From Paenibacillus pinisoli (lineage in GTDB: Bacteria; Bacillota; Bacilli; Paenibacillales; Paenibacillaceae), in NCBI RefSeq assembly GCF_003605435.1, contig NZ_QXQB01000010.1:20861-84860 (forward strand): 64,000 nucleotides of DNA, in the 5' to 3' direction. Below the pieces are notes generated by a model. That model was given only the letters and a program-made list of their open reading frames with translations, did no database searches and was not told the DNA's origin. Shown piece by piece: positions 35,716-44,332 of this stretch. The first letter of the stretch is position 1. The number at the start of each line of letters is the position of its first letter. Position numbers and translations under genes: made by a program.

Positions 35716-37176
35716 TTAACCCAGACGCGCTTTCAGTCTGGCGATGACCTTCGGCTCACCCAGCAATGCAATGGATTGATTGAGGTCCGGACCATGCGTC
35801 TGGCCTGTCAGAGCGGCGCGGATTGGCATGAACAACGCTTTGCCTTTACAGCCCGTTTCCTTCTGAACCGTCTTGATCATTTCCTTAATGCCATCCGCTG
35901 TGAAAGGAGCCGCTTTCGCTTCCAGCAAAGCAAGGAATTGGCCCAGAACTGTCGGAACTTGCTCCTCCGCCAGCACTGCAGCAGCTTCCTCCTCATCCGC
36001 AACCGTCTCACGGAAGAACAGCTCCGTTACCGGCACGATATCCGCTGCGAAGCGAAGCTTGTCCTGATGCAGCGCGACCAGAGCAGTCACCCATTCTCTA
36101 CCCTCTGCGTCCAGCGTATCCGGAATGCAGCCCCCTTTTTGCAGATGAGGCAGACAGAGGTCTACAACGCGGGCCAGGTCCGCTTTTTTCATATATTCGC
36201 CGTTCATCCAGCTCAGCTTTTGCGTATCGAATACAGCCGGGCTTTTGCTCAGACGATTGGAATTGAATACGGCTACCAGCTCGTCGCGGGTGAACATCTC
36301 TTGCTCGCCCTCCGGCGACCAGCCCAGCAGCGTAATGAAGTTGAACAAAGCTTCAGGCAAGTAGCCGAGAGCATCGTATTGCTCGATGAACTGAATGATG
36401 GATTCGTCGCGTTTGCTCAGCTTCTTCTTGTTCTCATTGACGATGAGAGTCATATGCGCGAATACCGGCGGCTCCCAGCCGAACGCTTCATAGATCATCA
36501 GCTGGCGCGGCGTGTTGGAGATGTGGTCTTCCCCGCGCAGCACGTGGCTGATTTTCATCAAGTGATCGTCCAGCACTACCGCAAAGTTGTAAGTCGGAAT
36601 TCCGTCTTTCTTCACGATGACGAAGTCGCCCATCTCCGCAGTATCGAAGCTGATCGAGCCTTTCACCATATCGTCGAAAGCATAGGTCTTGCCTTCAGGC
36701 ACACGGAAGCGAATGCTCGCTACACGGCCTTCCGCCTCGAACGCCTGCTGTTGCTCAGGAGTCAGGTTGCGGTGCTTGCCGGAATAACGCGGAGTCTCGC
36801 CACGCTCCTGCTGCTCCTCGCGCTCCTTCTCCAGCTCCTCTTCCGTGCAATAGCAGCGGTACGCAAGACCGCGGTCGATCAGCTCCTGCCAATATTCGCG
36901 GTAAATATCAAGACGCTCCGTCTGGCGGTAAGGACCGTAGCCCCCGCCTACGTCGATGCTCTCATCCCAGTCGATGCCGAGCCACTTCAAGTATGTCAGC
37001 TGGTTTTCTTCTCCGCCCGCTACGTTGCGCTTCACATCCGTATCCTCGATCCGGATAATGAATTTGCCGCCTAGATTTCTGGCGAATAGATAGTTGAATA
37101 AGGCCGTTCTGGCGTTGCCGATATGCAAATGTCCCGTCGGCGACGGCGCGTAACGAACGCGTACTTCTGCTGTCAT
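35716..37176 (-). CDS. gltX: Glutamyl-tRNA synthetase
   Basis: Class I synthetase; in Bacillota lacking GlnRS it usually also charges tRNA-Gln for later amidation. It has 486 residues: YAPSPTGHLHIGN near 8-20, the cysteine/zinc region CYCTEEELE near 105, and KLSKRD near 250. The frame is open 34 codons upstream, but AAGGAGG ahead of the ATG at 37174-37176 fixes the start. It lies between ispF and the T-box. Confidence 0.96.
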   Translation of the reverse strand: MTAEVRVRYAPSPTGHLHIGNARTALFNYLFARNLGGKFIIRIEDTDVKRNVAGGEENQLTYLKWLGIDWDESIDVGGGYGPYRQTERLDIYREYWQELIDRGLAYRCYCTEEELEKEREEQQERGETPRYSGKHRNLTPEQQQAFEAEGRVASIRFRVPEGKTYAFDDMVKGSISFDTAEMGDFVIVKKDGIPTYNFAVVLDDHLMKISHVLRGEDHISNTPRQLMIYEAFGWEPPVFAHMTLIVNENKKKLSKRDESIIQFIEQYDALGYLPEALFNFITLLGWSPEGEQEMFTRDELVAVFNSNRLSKSPAVFDTQKLSWMNGEYMKKADLARVVDLCLPHLQKGGCIPDTLDAEGREWVTALVALHQDKLRFAADIVPVTELFFRETVADEEEAAAVLAEEQVPTVLGQFLALLEAKAAPFTADGIKEMIKTVQKETGCKGKALFMPIRAALTGQTHGPDLNQSIALLGEPKVIARLKARLG

Positions 37177-37261
37177 CGTTTTTTCCTCCTTAAGGGTATA
37201 GCGCTCTTGAATAAAAGAAGATAAGTTCGCCTTCTCACACACTTCGAGTTCAGTTTTTTCA

Positions 37262-37291
37262 ATCATACTATTCTTCATTGGCGGCTGCCAA
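37262..37291 (-). promoter_or_regulatory. Possible promoter of gltX
   Basis: On the minus strand, TTGGCA (37286-37291), 18 bp and TATGAT (37262-37267). The -35 is part of an inverted repeat TTGGC/GCCAA (37278-37291). Confidence 0.5.
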
Positions 37292-37350
37292 TCTACGATC
37301 TATGTGCTAGCTGGAGCTATAACCGGGTATATTGCAGCATGCGTTATCTC

Positions 37351-37617
37351 GGCGTTTCTCGCGACACTATTTCGCTCCATAATGCCGCCAACGGGCATTT
37401 AAGCGTATCTGGCGACGTTACACTGAGCTGTAGCGTCTATTTTGCGATTTAAGCACGCCTCGCGTCGCTATTTTGTCTCAATCCACCGCACACCTGACTC
37501 TAATCACGTCTGGCAACGTTACACCGAGCTGCAGAGTCTTTTTCACGATTTAAGCACGCCTCGCGTCGCTATTTCGCCTCAATCCACCACATCGCCATCG
37601 GACATTTAAGAGTGTGT
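37351..37617. repeat. Degenerate intergenic direct repeats, 101-bp period
   Basis: Two imperfect copies of about 78 bp lie at 37411-37488 and 37512-37589. They share stretches such as CGATTTAAGCACGCCTCGCG followed by TCGCTATTT and TCAATCCACC. A partial third match is at about 37357-37410 (CTCGCGACACTATTTCG...GGCATTTAAGCGT). There is no open frame, no transposase, and no terminal inverted repeats that I can see. It fills most of the 528-bp gltX-ispF spacer. Confidence 0.7.
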
Positions 37618-37704
37618 GGTAACATTATTTTGAGACGGAATAGCCTAATCGCAACACTCTAGTTTTCCCACCCCGAAACGATCCCCAGCAAAAGGCTTCT
37701 GCTT

Positions 37705-38181
37705 CTATGCCTTCACCAACAGCACAGCCGATTGAGCGGCAATGCCTTCTCCGCGGCCGGCGAAGCCAAGCTGCTCGGTTGTTGTCGCTTTGACGTTGAC
37801 CTGCGAGATGTCAGCCTCTAGCGCCTTCGCGATAATCTCCGCCATCTGCGGAATATAAGGCAGCATCTTCGGACGCTGCGCGATAATGGTGGAGTCGATA
37901 TTGCCCAGCTTATAGCCGCGCTCCTTCACCAGCTCCCATACCCGCTCCAGAAGCTTCAGGCTGTCCGCATCCTTGAACGCCTCGTCCGTATCAGGAAAGT
38001 GCTTGCCGATATCGCCCAGCGCAAGCGCGCCCAGAATCGCATCGGAGATGGCGTGCAGCAATACGTCCGCGTCGGAGTGGCCAAGCAATCCCTTCTCATA
38101 TGGAATAGTCACACCGCCAATAATACACGGACGGCCTTCTACTAATTGATGTACGTCAAAACCTTGCCCAATTCGAATCAT
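37705..38181 (-). CDS. ispF: 2-C-methyl-D-erythritol 2,4-cyclodiphosphate synthase
   Basis: Fifth enzyme of the MEP isoprenoid pathway. It has 158 residues: DVH near 8-10 and HSDADVLLHAISDA near 34-47 supply the metal-binding site, and GRGEGIAAQ lies near the C-terminus. The frame is open upstream, but the ATG at 38179-38181 gives the family start MIRIGQGFDVH. It begins one base after the ispD stop. Confidence 0.96.
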   Translation of the reverse strand: MIRIGQGFDVHQLVEGRPCIIGGVTIPYEKGLLGHSDADVLLHAISDAILGALALGDIGKHFPDTDEAFKDADSLKLLERVWELVKERGYKLGNIDSTIIAQRPKMLPYIPQMAEIIAKALEADISQVNVKATTTEQLGFAGRGEGIAAQSAVLLVKA

Positions 38182-38182
38182 G

Positions 38183-38887
38183 TCAGGCTTCCCCTCTCTC
38201 CAGCCCGCGCTGTCCCAGCAGAAACTCCGCATAAGGCAAATCGTCAGGCGTCGTAATTTTAATATTCGTGTAATCCCCTTCCGCTACAGCAACCGGAGCG
38301 CCCATTCGCTCCACGACCATAGCGTCGTCGGTGCCTAGAAATCCATCTGCCGAAGCCCGCTGATGCGCTTCCAGCAGCAGTACACGACGAAAAGCCTGCG
38401 GGGTTTGTATCGCCCACAAGCTTCTGCGATCCGGTGTCGATACGATGACGCCGCTTTGGTCGACCTGCTTGATGGTATCCTTCACCGGCACAGCAAGAAC
38501 AGCCGCTCCGCTTGCAAGCGCGGTTCTGCAGCAATTCTCCACCGCCGCCTCCGTTACAAGCGGACGCACGCCGTCATGCACCATCACCCAGTCCGACGTC
38601 AGCTTCTCAAGACCGCGCAGAACGGAATGCTGTCTCTCCAATCCCCCGCCAAGAACAGCGGTAACTTTGGAGAGACTGTATTCACGTACCCACGACTCGC
38701 ATCGCTCAATATCATCGGCTCCAACAACTAAGGAAATTTCATTCACAAAGCTCAGCCGCTGGAACAGCTCCAGCGTATGAACCAGAATCGGCTTATTCGC
38801 CAAATGCAAGTATTGTTTGCTTTCGTTGGTCCCCATGCGCGTGCCGCGTCCGGCCGCCACAATGACGACTCCCCAATTCTCTACCAT
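38183..38887 (-). CDS. ispD: 2-C-methyl-D-erythritol 4-phosphate cytidylyltransferase
   Basis: Third enzyme of the MEP pathway. It has 234 residues: the nucleotide loop VVIVAAGRGTRMG near the N-terminus, VMVHDGVRPLV near 100 and LWAIQTPQAF near 155. It is paired with ispF, the usual Bacillota arrangement. The 147-bp gap after yacL shows no clear signal. Confidence 0.95.
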   Translation of the reverse strand: MVENWGVVIVAAGRGTRMGTNESKQYLHLANKPILVHTLELFQRLSFVNEISLVVGADDIERCESWVREYSLSKVTAVLGGGLERQHSVLRGLEKLTSDWVMVHDGVRPLVTEAAVENCCRTALASGAAVLAVPVKDTIKQVDQSGVIVSTPDRRSLWAIQTPQAFRRVLLLEAHQRASADGFLGTDDAMVVERMGAPVAVAEGDYTNIKITTPDDLPYAEFLLGQRGLERGEA

Positions 38888-39034
38888 GCTCCAACCCGCC
38901 TTGAACCGTTGTCAGGCGCATACGGCCGAGGCCATCTCCGTCCGGCATCCGTTCGATACGCGCTGCTGGATCAGCTCTTAAGCGCATCTGCGCATTACAG
39001 CCCATCCCAAGTACAATAGTACTATCATACCTTG

Positions 39035-40132
39035 TTACAGCGCTTTTTCCAACAGCTTCGGCTTGGCAAATATCATTCTGCCCGCAGACGTCTGCAGGAC
39101 GCTCGTCACGAGCACCTCCATCGTCGTTCCGATGTAGTCACGGCCGCCTTCCACTACGATCATCGTACCGTCATCCAGATACGCGACGCCCTGTCCATGC
39201 TCCTTGCCATCCTTGATCACTTGAACGATAATTTCTTCACCCGGCAATACGACCGGTTTGACGGCATTGGCAAGATCGTTGATGTTCAGAACGGAGACGC
39301 CCTGCAATTCGCACACTTTATTGAGATTAAAGTCATTGGTGACAACCTTGCCGCTAAGCGCCTTCGCCAGCTTCACAAGCTTGCTGTCCACCTCGCCGAT
39401 CTCCTCGAAATCTCCTTCGTAGATCAGCACCTTTACGTCGAGCTCCTTTTGGATCTTGTTCAAAATATCCAGGCCTCTGCGTCCCCGGTTGCGTTTGAGC
39501 AAGTCCGAGGAATCTGCAATATGCTGCAGCTCTTCCAGCACGAACTCCGGTATGACCAGCGTTCCTTCGATAAAGCCCGTTTTGCAAATATCCGCAATCC
39601 GCCCGTCAATAATGACGCTAGTGTCCAGGATTTTATGCTCCTCGTAAGTGCCCGACTGGTCCTGCACAGGGACCGGGCGACGGCTTTCAGCCAGCTTCTG
39701 GAATCCTTCGACAATCTCTTCTTGCTTGGATAAGCCGATTCGAAGTCCCAAGTAACCGAATACGAGCGCCATCACAGCAGGGAGCAAAGCGCCTACGCTT
39801 TCGAAGCCCGATACGGCGGGATACAGCAGCACTGCGAGCAGCAATCCGCCCAGCAAACCTCCCGCTCCGGCTAGCAGCTGTCTCAGCGGCATCTCGGTCG
39901 TCAGCTCTACACCCTTCTGCATTAACCGGATAGCCGGACGCGCCAGAATTGTCGCAGCAATGACGCCGAACAGGGCTCCTATCCCTACATTCATGTAATA
40001 AGTGCCGGATTGCTGAAGCATGCCAAATGAGGAGCTTGTCCACACGGACGATCCGTTCACCCATCTGTACACCTCACCGCCAGCCATTCCGCCAAACAAT
40101 AACCCGATTAACTGTATCATTCGTCTAACCAT
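39035..40132 (-). CDS. yacL: Membrane PIN/TRAM-domain protein (YacL family)
   Basis: It has 365 residues: about four membrane segments in the first 135 residues, a PIN domain opening with KILDTSVIIDGRIADI near 165 and with VVTNDFNLNKV near 265, then a C-terminal TRAM-like domain (GEEIIVQVIKDGKEHGQGVAYLDDGTM). The acidic PIN residues are present, so nuclease activity is plausible but unproven. GGAGGTG precedes the ATG. Its neighbours ispDF match the B. subtilis layout. Confidence 0.92.
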   Translation of the reverse strand: MVRRMIQLIGLLFGGMAGGEVYRWVNGSSVWTSSSFGMLQQSGTYYMNVGIGALFGVIAATILARPAIRLMQKGVELTTEMPLRQLLAGAGGLLGGLLLAVLLYPAVSGFESVGALLPAVMALVFGYLGLRIGLSKQEEIVEGFQKLAESRRPVPVQDQSGTYEEHKILDTSVIIDGRIADICKTGFIEGTLVIPEFVLEELQHIADSSDLLKRNRGRRGLDILNKIQKELDVKVLIYEGDFEEIGEVDSKLVKLAKALSGKVVTNDFNLNKVCELQGVSVLNINDLANAVKPVVLPGEEIIVQVIKDGKEHGQGVAYLDDGTMIVVEGGRDYIGTTMEVLVTSVLQTSAGRMIFAKPKLLEKAL

Positions 40133-40241
40133 AATGGTTCACCTCCATTACAATTATGATCAAATCTTGCACTGCCTAATCGTGGCAATAGGCAAAATGT
40201 TCAATATCTTATGTCATGTGGAAAACAATGTCCCAGAGGTT

Positions 40242-40247
40242 TATAAT
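40242..40247 (+). promoter_or_regulatory. Likely -10 box for the plus-strand gene
   Basis: A perfect TATAAT, with a modest -35 TGGAAA at 40219-40224 (17-bp spacing). The start would be about 33 nt ahead of the GTG at 40287. Confidence 0.55.
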
Positions 40248-40286
40248 AGGAAAAGAGATTACTTCTACTCAAGGTGGGTGAATGAG

Positions 40287-40691
40287 GTGGAATCCAAGAA
40301 TGCTCCAACATTGGATCAATTCCAGCAGCAAGTATCCGAGCTTCTGCTGCGGCATCGCAGTCTGCTAGACGTGTTGTCCAAGCTGGGACAATCCGGCGCA
40401 TCCGTTAACCGCGCGGTTACGAAGGCCGTAACGGATTGCGGCTGCATTGAATTGAATGCCCGTAAGCAGCAGTACTCTGATGAATTGAACTTGCAAGATG
40501 CAAAAGAAACACTGGAGAGTCATTTGGCCGGTTCGCTGTGCGAACATTGCAACGAAGTGCTGAAGAACGAGCTTGGACGAAATTTATTTTACATGACCGC
40601 TTTATGTAATCTGCTTCAAATTCAACTGGACGAAGTAGTCGCCGACGAATACGACAAGTGCTCCACGCTTGGCCTATTCAATCTTACTTAG
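40287..40691 (+). CDS. Conserved hypothetical protein with CGC and CEHC cysteines
   Basis: It has 134 residues, helical and acidic, with no signal peptide. It contains a DCGCIEL segment and an LCEHCNEVL CxxC pair, which could bind a metal or be redox-active. It resembles proteins I recall from Paenibacillus annotated as DUF1573-containing, but I cannot confirm that. The frame is open far upstream in yacL; the GTG at 40287 is chosen because AAGGTGGG lies about 8 nt ahead. It is one of only two plus-strand genes. Confidence 0.72.
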   Translation: MESKNAPTLDQFQQQVSELLLRHRSLLDVLSKLGQSGASVNRAVTKAVTDCGCIELNARKQQYSDELNLQDAKETLESHLAGSLCEHCNEVLKNELGRNLFYMTALCNLLQIQLDEVVADEYDKCSTLGLFNLT

Positions 40692-40723
40692 CACTTTAAC
40701 AGAACCTACAACCTCCACATAAC

Positions 40724-40768
40724 AAAAAAAGAACGTTCCCGTCCAGATGGACTGCGGAACGTTCTTTT
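40724..40768. terminator. Bidirectional terminator between the plus-strand gene and pssA
   Basis: GAACGTTCC (40731-40739) pairs with GGAACGTTC (40756-40764), with an inner GTCCA/TGGAC stem. T runs lie on both sides: TTTT on the plus strand (40765-40768) and seven T on the minus strand (40724-40730). It serves two convergent genes. Confidence 0.9.
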
Positions 40769-40781
40769 CATAGCTGCCGGA

Positions 40782-41528
40782 TTATGCCGGCTTTTCGGAT
40801 TTGACCGATTCTTCGGTTGACTCCTGTGACTTGCCGCGCTTGCGGAATCGTTTCGGCAGACGACGGTCAACGTTTTTTTTTAGACCGTAGAGTGCGTACA
40901 GCAAGAGCGGAATGAACAGGATTTTGGACAGTTGGTTCTCGAACAGCAGACCCAGAATGACAGATACGACCACAATGAGCGGAACCACCCATACGGCGCT
41001 GCGCGGAATGCCGACTTTTTTGAAATTCGGATATCGAATTGTGCTGACCATCAATAAAGCCAGAACAATTGTGCTCGTTACCAGGACAGAAGTCGGAATA
41101 TCTTCTTTGAATAAGGCCAAAGTCGCCAGGACGCCGCCGGCTGCAGGAATCGGAAGTCCGATAAAATAGCCGGTATTGCTCGTAATGACATTGAACCGTG
41201 CCAGTCGAAGCGCACCGCAGATCGGGAATAAGGCGGTAGCCGTCCATGCAAGCGCAGGACTAAGGTCCTGAAAAGCGACAACATACATAATAAAAGCCGG
41301 CGCCACGCCGAAGGAAATGACATCTGATAAAGAATCCAGCTCTTTGCCGAATTCGCTTTGGGCATTAAGCGCTCGCGCGACCCGTCCGTCCACGCCATCA
41401 AGCAGCATAGCGATCAATACCATCATGGCAGCCAACGCAGGTTTCTCGTTGAACACCAAAATAATAGCGATGACGCCCAAAAATAAATTGCCAACCGTGA
41501 GAAGGCTCGGTATCGATTTTGCGATCAT
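40782..41528 (-). CDS. pssA: CDP-diacylglycerol-serine O-phosphatidyltransferase
   Basis: Membrane enzyme that makes phosphatidylserine, the precursor of phosphatidylethanolamine. It has 248 residues, about six to eight membrane segments, and the exact CDP-alcohol phosphotransferase motif D47-G-x2-A-R-x8-G-x3-D65-x3-D69. The C-terminus is basic. No psd gene is adjacent in the window. It lies between disA and the plus-strand gene. Confidence 0.92.
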   Translation of the reverse strand: MIAKSIPSLLTVGNLFLGVIAIILVFNEKPALAAMMVLIAMLLDGVDGRVARALNAQSEFGKELDSLSDVISFGVAPAFIMYVVAFQDLSPALAWTATALFPICGALRLARFNVITSNTGYFIGLPIPAAGGVLATLALFKEDIPTSVLVTSTIVLALLMVSTIRYPNFKKVGIPRSAVWVVPLIVVVSVILGLLFENQLSKILFIPLLLYALYGLKKNVDRRLPKRFRKRGKSQESTEESVKSEKPA

Positions 41529-41613
41529 CTTTCCACCTCTTCTCTACTATGCCCCAATTTCAAGCTTCCCAGCTCAATAAAGTCTGGAACACATTCTATC
41601 AATTGTATGGGAA

Positions 41614-42690
41614 TTAAATTTGCCTGTCAATAAACATCTGCTCCTGGATGCGGCGCAGACCCTCCTTAATCGCGCGTGCACGAACCTCGCCAATCCCATC
41701 CACTTCATCCAGCTCTTCGATCGTAGCCATCAGAATATGAGGCAGCCGCTGGAAGCGCTCAATCAGATTATTCATAATAATAAACGGCAGTCTCGGGATC
41801 TTATTCAGCAGGCGGTAGCCGCGAGGCGATACCGATTCATCTGCCATATTGTTCGTATGCGGATATCCGATCAGGCGCACAATCGGCGTTGCGTCAAGCA
41901 GCTCCTCCGAGCTTAGCTTCTTCAATCCCGTGCGGATTTCGCGGATTTTCTCGTCCGAGTTATCTTTCGCATAATCCTTTAATAAGAACCAGCCATCTTC
42001 TTCAACTCCGCCGACCAGCTCATCCATCTGCATGCTGATCAACCGGCCCTCCGTGCCAAGCTCATTCACATAACGGTTGATCTCCATCTTGATTCGCAGC
42101 ACCATCTCCACGCGCTGAATGACGTGGGCCACCTCTTGCAAGGTAACCAGTTCCTCAAATTCCAGCGCGGACAGATTCGTGAAGGACTGCGACAAAACAG
42201 CCTTATACTTCTCCAGCGTCTGAATCGCCTGATTCGCTTTGGTCAGGATGACGCCCATATCCTTCAGCGAATAGCGCAGGTTGCCCTGATACAATGTAAT
42301 AATATTGCGCCGCTGCGAGATGGACACGACCAGCTTGCCCGTCTGCTTGGCGACCCGCTCCGCCGTCCGGTGGCGAATCCCCGTCTCAATCGACGGAATA
42401 GAGCTGTTCGGGATAAGCTGGGTATTGGCGTACAGTATCCGTCTCATATCTTCACTCATGATAATCGCGCCGTCCATTTTTGCAAGCTCATATAGATAGT
42501 TCGGCGAAAAGTCGCAATTAATGGAGAAACCGCCGTCGACGACTTCCATCACTTCAGGACTATATCCCACTACGATAAGAGCGCCTGTTTTGGCTCTAAG
42601 CACATTCTCTAACCCTTCACGAAAAGGGGTGCCTGGCGCAACTAATTGCAAAAGCTGATTCATGACTTCCTGCTGTGTCGGTTCTTTCAT
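41614..42690 (-). CDS. disA: DNA integrity scanning diadenylate cyclase DisA
   Basis: Makes c-di-AMP and pauses at branched DNA. It has 358 residues: an N-terminal DAC domain with DGA at 73-75 and RHRTAER at 106-112, a helical linker, and C-terminal helix-hairpin-helix motifs (LDEVDGIGEVRARAIKEGL near 330). It lies 11 bp after radA; RadA is a known functional partner of DisA in Bacillus. Confidence 0.96.
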   Translation of the reverse strand: MKEPTQQEVMNQLLQLVAPGTPFREGLENVLRAKTGALIVVGYSPEVMEVVDGGFSINCDFSPNYLYELAKMDGAIIMSEDMRRILYANTQLIPNSSIPSIETGIRHRTAERVAKQTGKLVVSISQRRNIITLYQGNLRYSLKDMGVILTKANQAIQTLEKYKAVLSQSFTNLSALEFEELVTLQEVAHVIQRVEMVLRIKMEINRYVNELGTEGRLISMQMDELVGGVEEDGWFLLKDYAKDNSDEKIREIRTGLKKLSSEELLDATPIVRLIGYPHTNNMADESVSPRGYRLLNKIPRLPFIIMNNLIERFQRLPHILMATIEELDEVDGIGEVRARAIKEGLRRIQEQMFIDRQI

Positions 42691-42701
42691 CTGATGCCCC
42701 C

Positions 42702-44069
42702 CTATCCAAGCGCTGCCTTAAGTGCTTCCGCTACCGTTCCAACTCCGATAATTTCGATGCCGTCCGGAGCTTTCCAGCCCTTCAGGCTTTTCTCCGGCAT
42801 GATGACCCGCTTGAAGCCGAGCTTCTCGGCCTCCTTCACTCGTTGCTCCGCGCGGGATACGGCTCTGACCTCGCCGGTAAGTCCGACCTCGCCGAAGATG
42901 ACATCATATGGCTTTGTCGGCGCATCCCTGAAGCTGGATGCCAGACTGACCGCCGCTGCAAGGTCTACCGCAGGCTCATCCAGCTTGACGCCGCCTGCTA
43001 CATTAAGGTACGCGTCCTGCGTCTGAAGAAACATACCGTTCCGCTTCTCCAGCACCGCAATAATCAAGGCCATCCGATGATGGTCGATTCCCGTCGACAT
43101 CCGCCGCGGCGAAGGGAAATTCGTCGTCGCAACCAGCGCTTGCAGCTCGACAAGCACCGGACGCGTCCCTTCCATGCTGGCTACAACCGTAGAGCCGGAT
43201 ACGCCAAGCGGCCTCTCTGACAAGAACAACTCCGAAGGGTTGGAGACTTCTCGCAGCCCTTCCTCTCCCATTTCGAAAATGCCGATCTCGTTCGTCGAGC
43301 CAAACCGGTTCTTCACCGCCCGAAGCAGGCGGTAAGTATGGTGGCGCTCTCCCTCGAAGTACAAGACGCAATCGACCATATGCTCCAGAAGCCTTGGTCC
43401 GGCAATGGCGCCTTCCTTCGTCACATGGCCTACCAGCACCGTCGCAATCCCCTTAATCTTGGCTACCCGCATGAAATGGGCCGTACACTCGCGAACCTGC
43501 GATACGCTGCCCGGAGCGGATTCCACTCTCGGGTCGTAGACCGTCTGAATGGAGTCAATCACGAGGAAATCGGGCTGTACCGATTCAATGGCATCGTTAA
43601 TTTGCTCCATATTCGTCTCGCACAATACATAAAGCGTTTCCGTAAGCGCGCCCAGCCGGTCAGCGCGCAGCTTCGTCTGCCGCACCGATTCCTCTCCGGA
43701 TATGTATAGAACCTTAAGGCCCTTAACCGCGAGCGCATGCGATGTCTGCAGCAGCAGCGTCGACTTGCCGATGCCCGGGTCTCCGCCTACCAGAATAAGC
43801 GACCCTGGCACAACGCCGCCGCCAAGCACCCGGTTCAGCTCCAGCATGCGTGTCTCGATCCGCGGTTCCTGCCCACTTTCTATATGTATGATGGATTGAG
43901 GTTTTTCTTTCGTATGGATCGACGATAAGCCGACACCTTTCGTCTTAACGACCGTCTCCTTCTCCTCCACCATCGTGTTCCAAGCTTGGCAGCCCGGACA
44001 CTTCCCCAGCCACTTCGGTGATTCGGTGCCGCATTCGGTGCATACGAACTTCAGTTTTATTTTGGCCAT
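42702..44069 (-). CDS. radA: DNA repair ATPase RadA
   Basis: Branch-migration helicase-like protein of recombination. It has 455 residues: a C4 zinc finger (Cys10, 13, 24, 27), Walker A GGDPGIGKST at 95-104, the RadA-specific KNRFGSTNE near 255, and a Lon-protease-like C-terminal domain. It is coupled with disA downstream and separated from clpC by a terminator. Confidence 0.96.
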   Translation of the reverse strand: MAKIKLKFVCTECGTESPKWLGKCPGCQAWNTMVEEKETVVKTKGVGLSSIHTKEKPQSIIHIESGQEPRIETRMLELNRVLGGGVVPGSLILVGGDPGIGKSTLLLQTSHALAVKGLKVLYISGEESVRQTKLRADRLGALTETLYVLCETNMEQINDAIESVQPDFLVIDSIQTVYDPRVESAPGSVSQVRECTAHFMRVAKIKGIATVLVGHVTKEGAIAGPRLLEHMVDCVLYFEGERHHTYRLLRAVKNRFGSTNEIGIFEMGEEGLREVSNPSELFLSERPLGVSGSTVVASMEGTRPVLVELQALVATTNFPSPRRMSTGIDHHRMALIIAVLEKRNGMFLQTQDAYLNVAGGVKLDEPAVDLAAAVSLASSFRDAPTKPYDVIFGEVGLTGEVRAVSRAEQRVKEAEKLGFKRVIMPEKSLKGWKAPDGIEIIGVGTVAEALKAALG

Positions 44070-44165
44070 CCCGAACTCCTTCTAACAATTCTCATAATTA
44101 AAGTTTACCATTATATTCCCATCTGATAAAGGCACATTATTCACGAAAAAAATTGGATCTCCTCT

Positions 44166-44171
44166 ATTATA
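44166..44171 (-). promoter_or_regulatory. Possible -10 box for radA-disA
   Basis: A perfect TATAAT on the minus strand. Another lies at 44110-44115, closer to radA. Neither has a good -35, but a promoter is expected because a terminator separates radA from clpC. Confidence 0.4.
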
Positions 44172-44283
44172 ACCCCTTGTCCCGCCATTGCCATCATTAT
44201 CGGACAATTAGCGGATTTCTATAAATTTTCTTGCAGCTGCTTATCTAAGCGTCTCCACAAGACAGCTCCTTCAGCGTTGGCAA

Positions 44284-44321
44284 AACAAAAAATCCCCGAC
44301 AGCCTCAGGCTATCGGGGATT
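44284..44321 (-). terminator. Rho-independent terminator of the ctsR-clpC operon
   Basis: AATCCCCGA (44291-44299) pairs with TCGGGGATT (44313-44321), with an inner AGCC/GGCT stem. The minus strand continues TTTTTTGTTTTG. Confidence 0.92.
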
Positions 44322-44332
44322 CGTGCTATTTC

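Noticed and set aside
37351..37617. CRISPR array
   Set aside because: Only two to three imperfect long repeats, no short identical repeats with unique spacers, and no cas genes nearby.
40020..40286. N-terminal extension of the plus-strand 134-residue protein
   Set aside because: It would run antisense through the start of yacL; the GTG at 40287 has the only good ribosome binding site and lies just after a -10 box.
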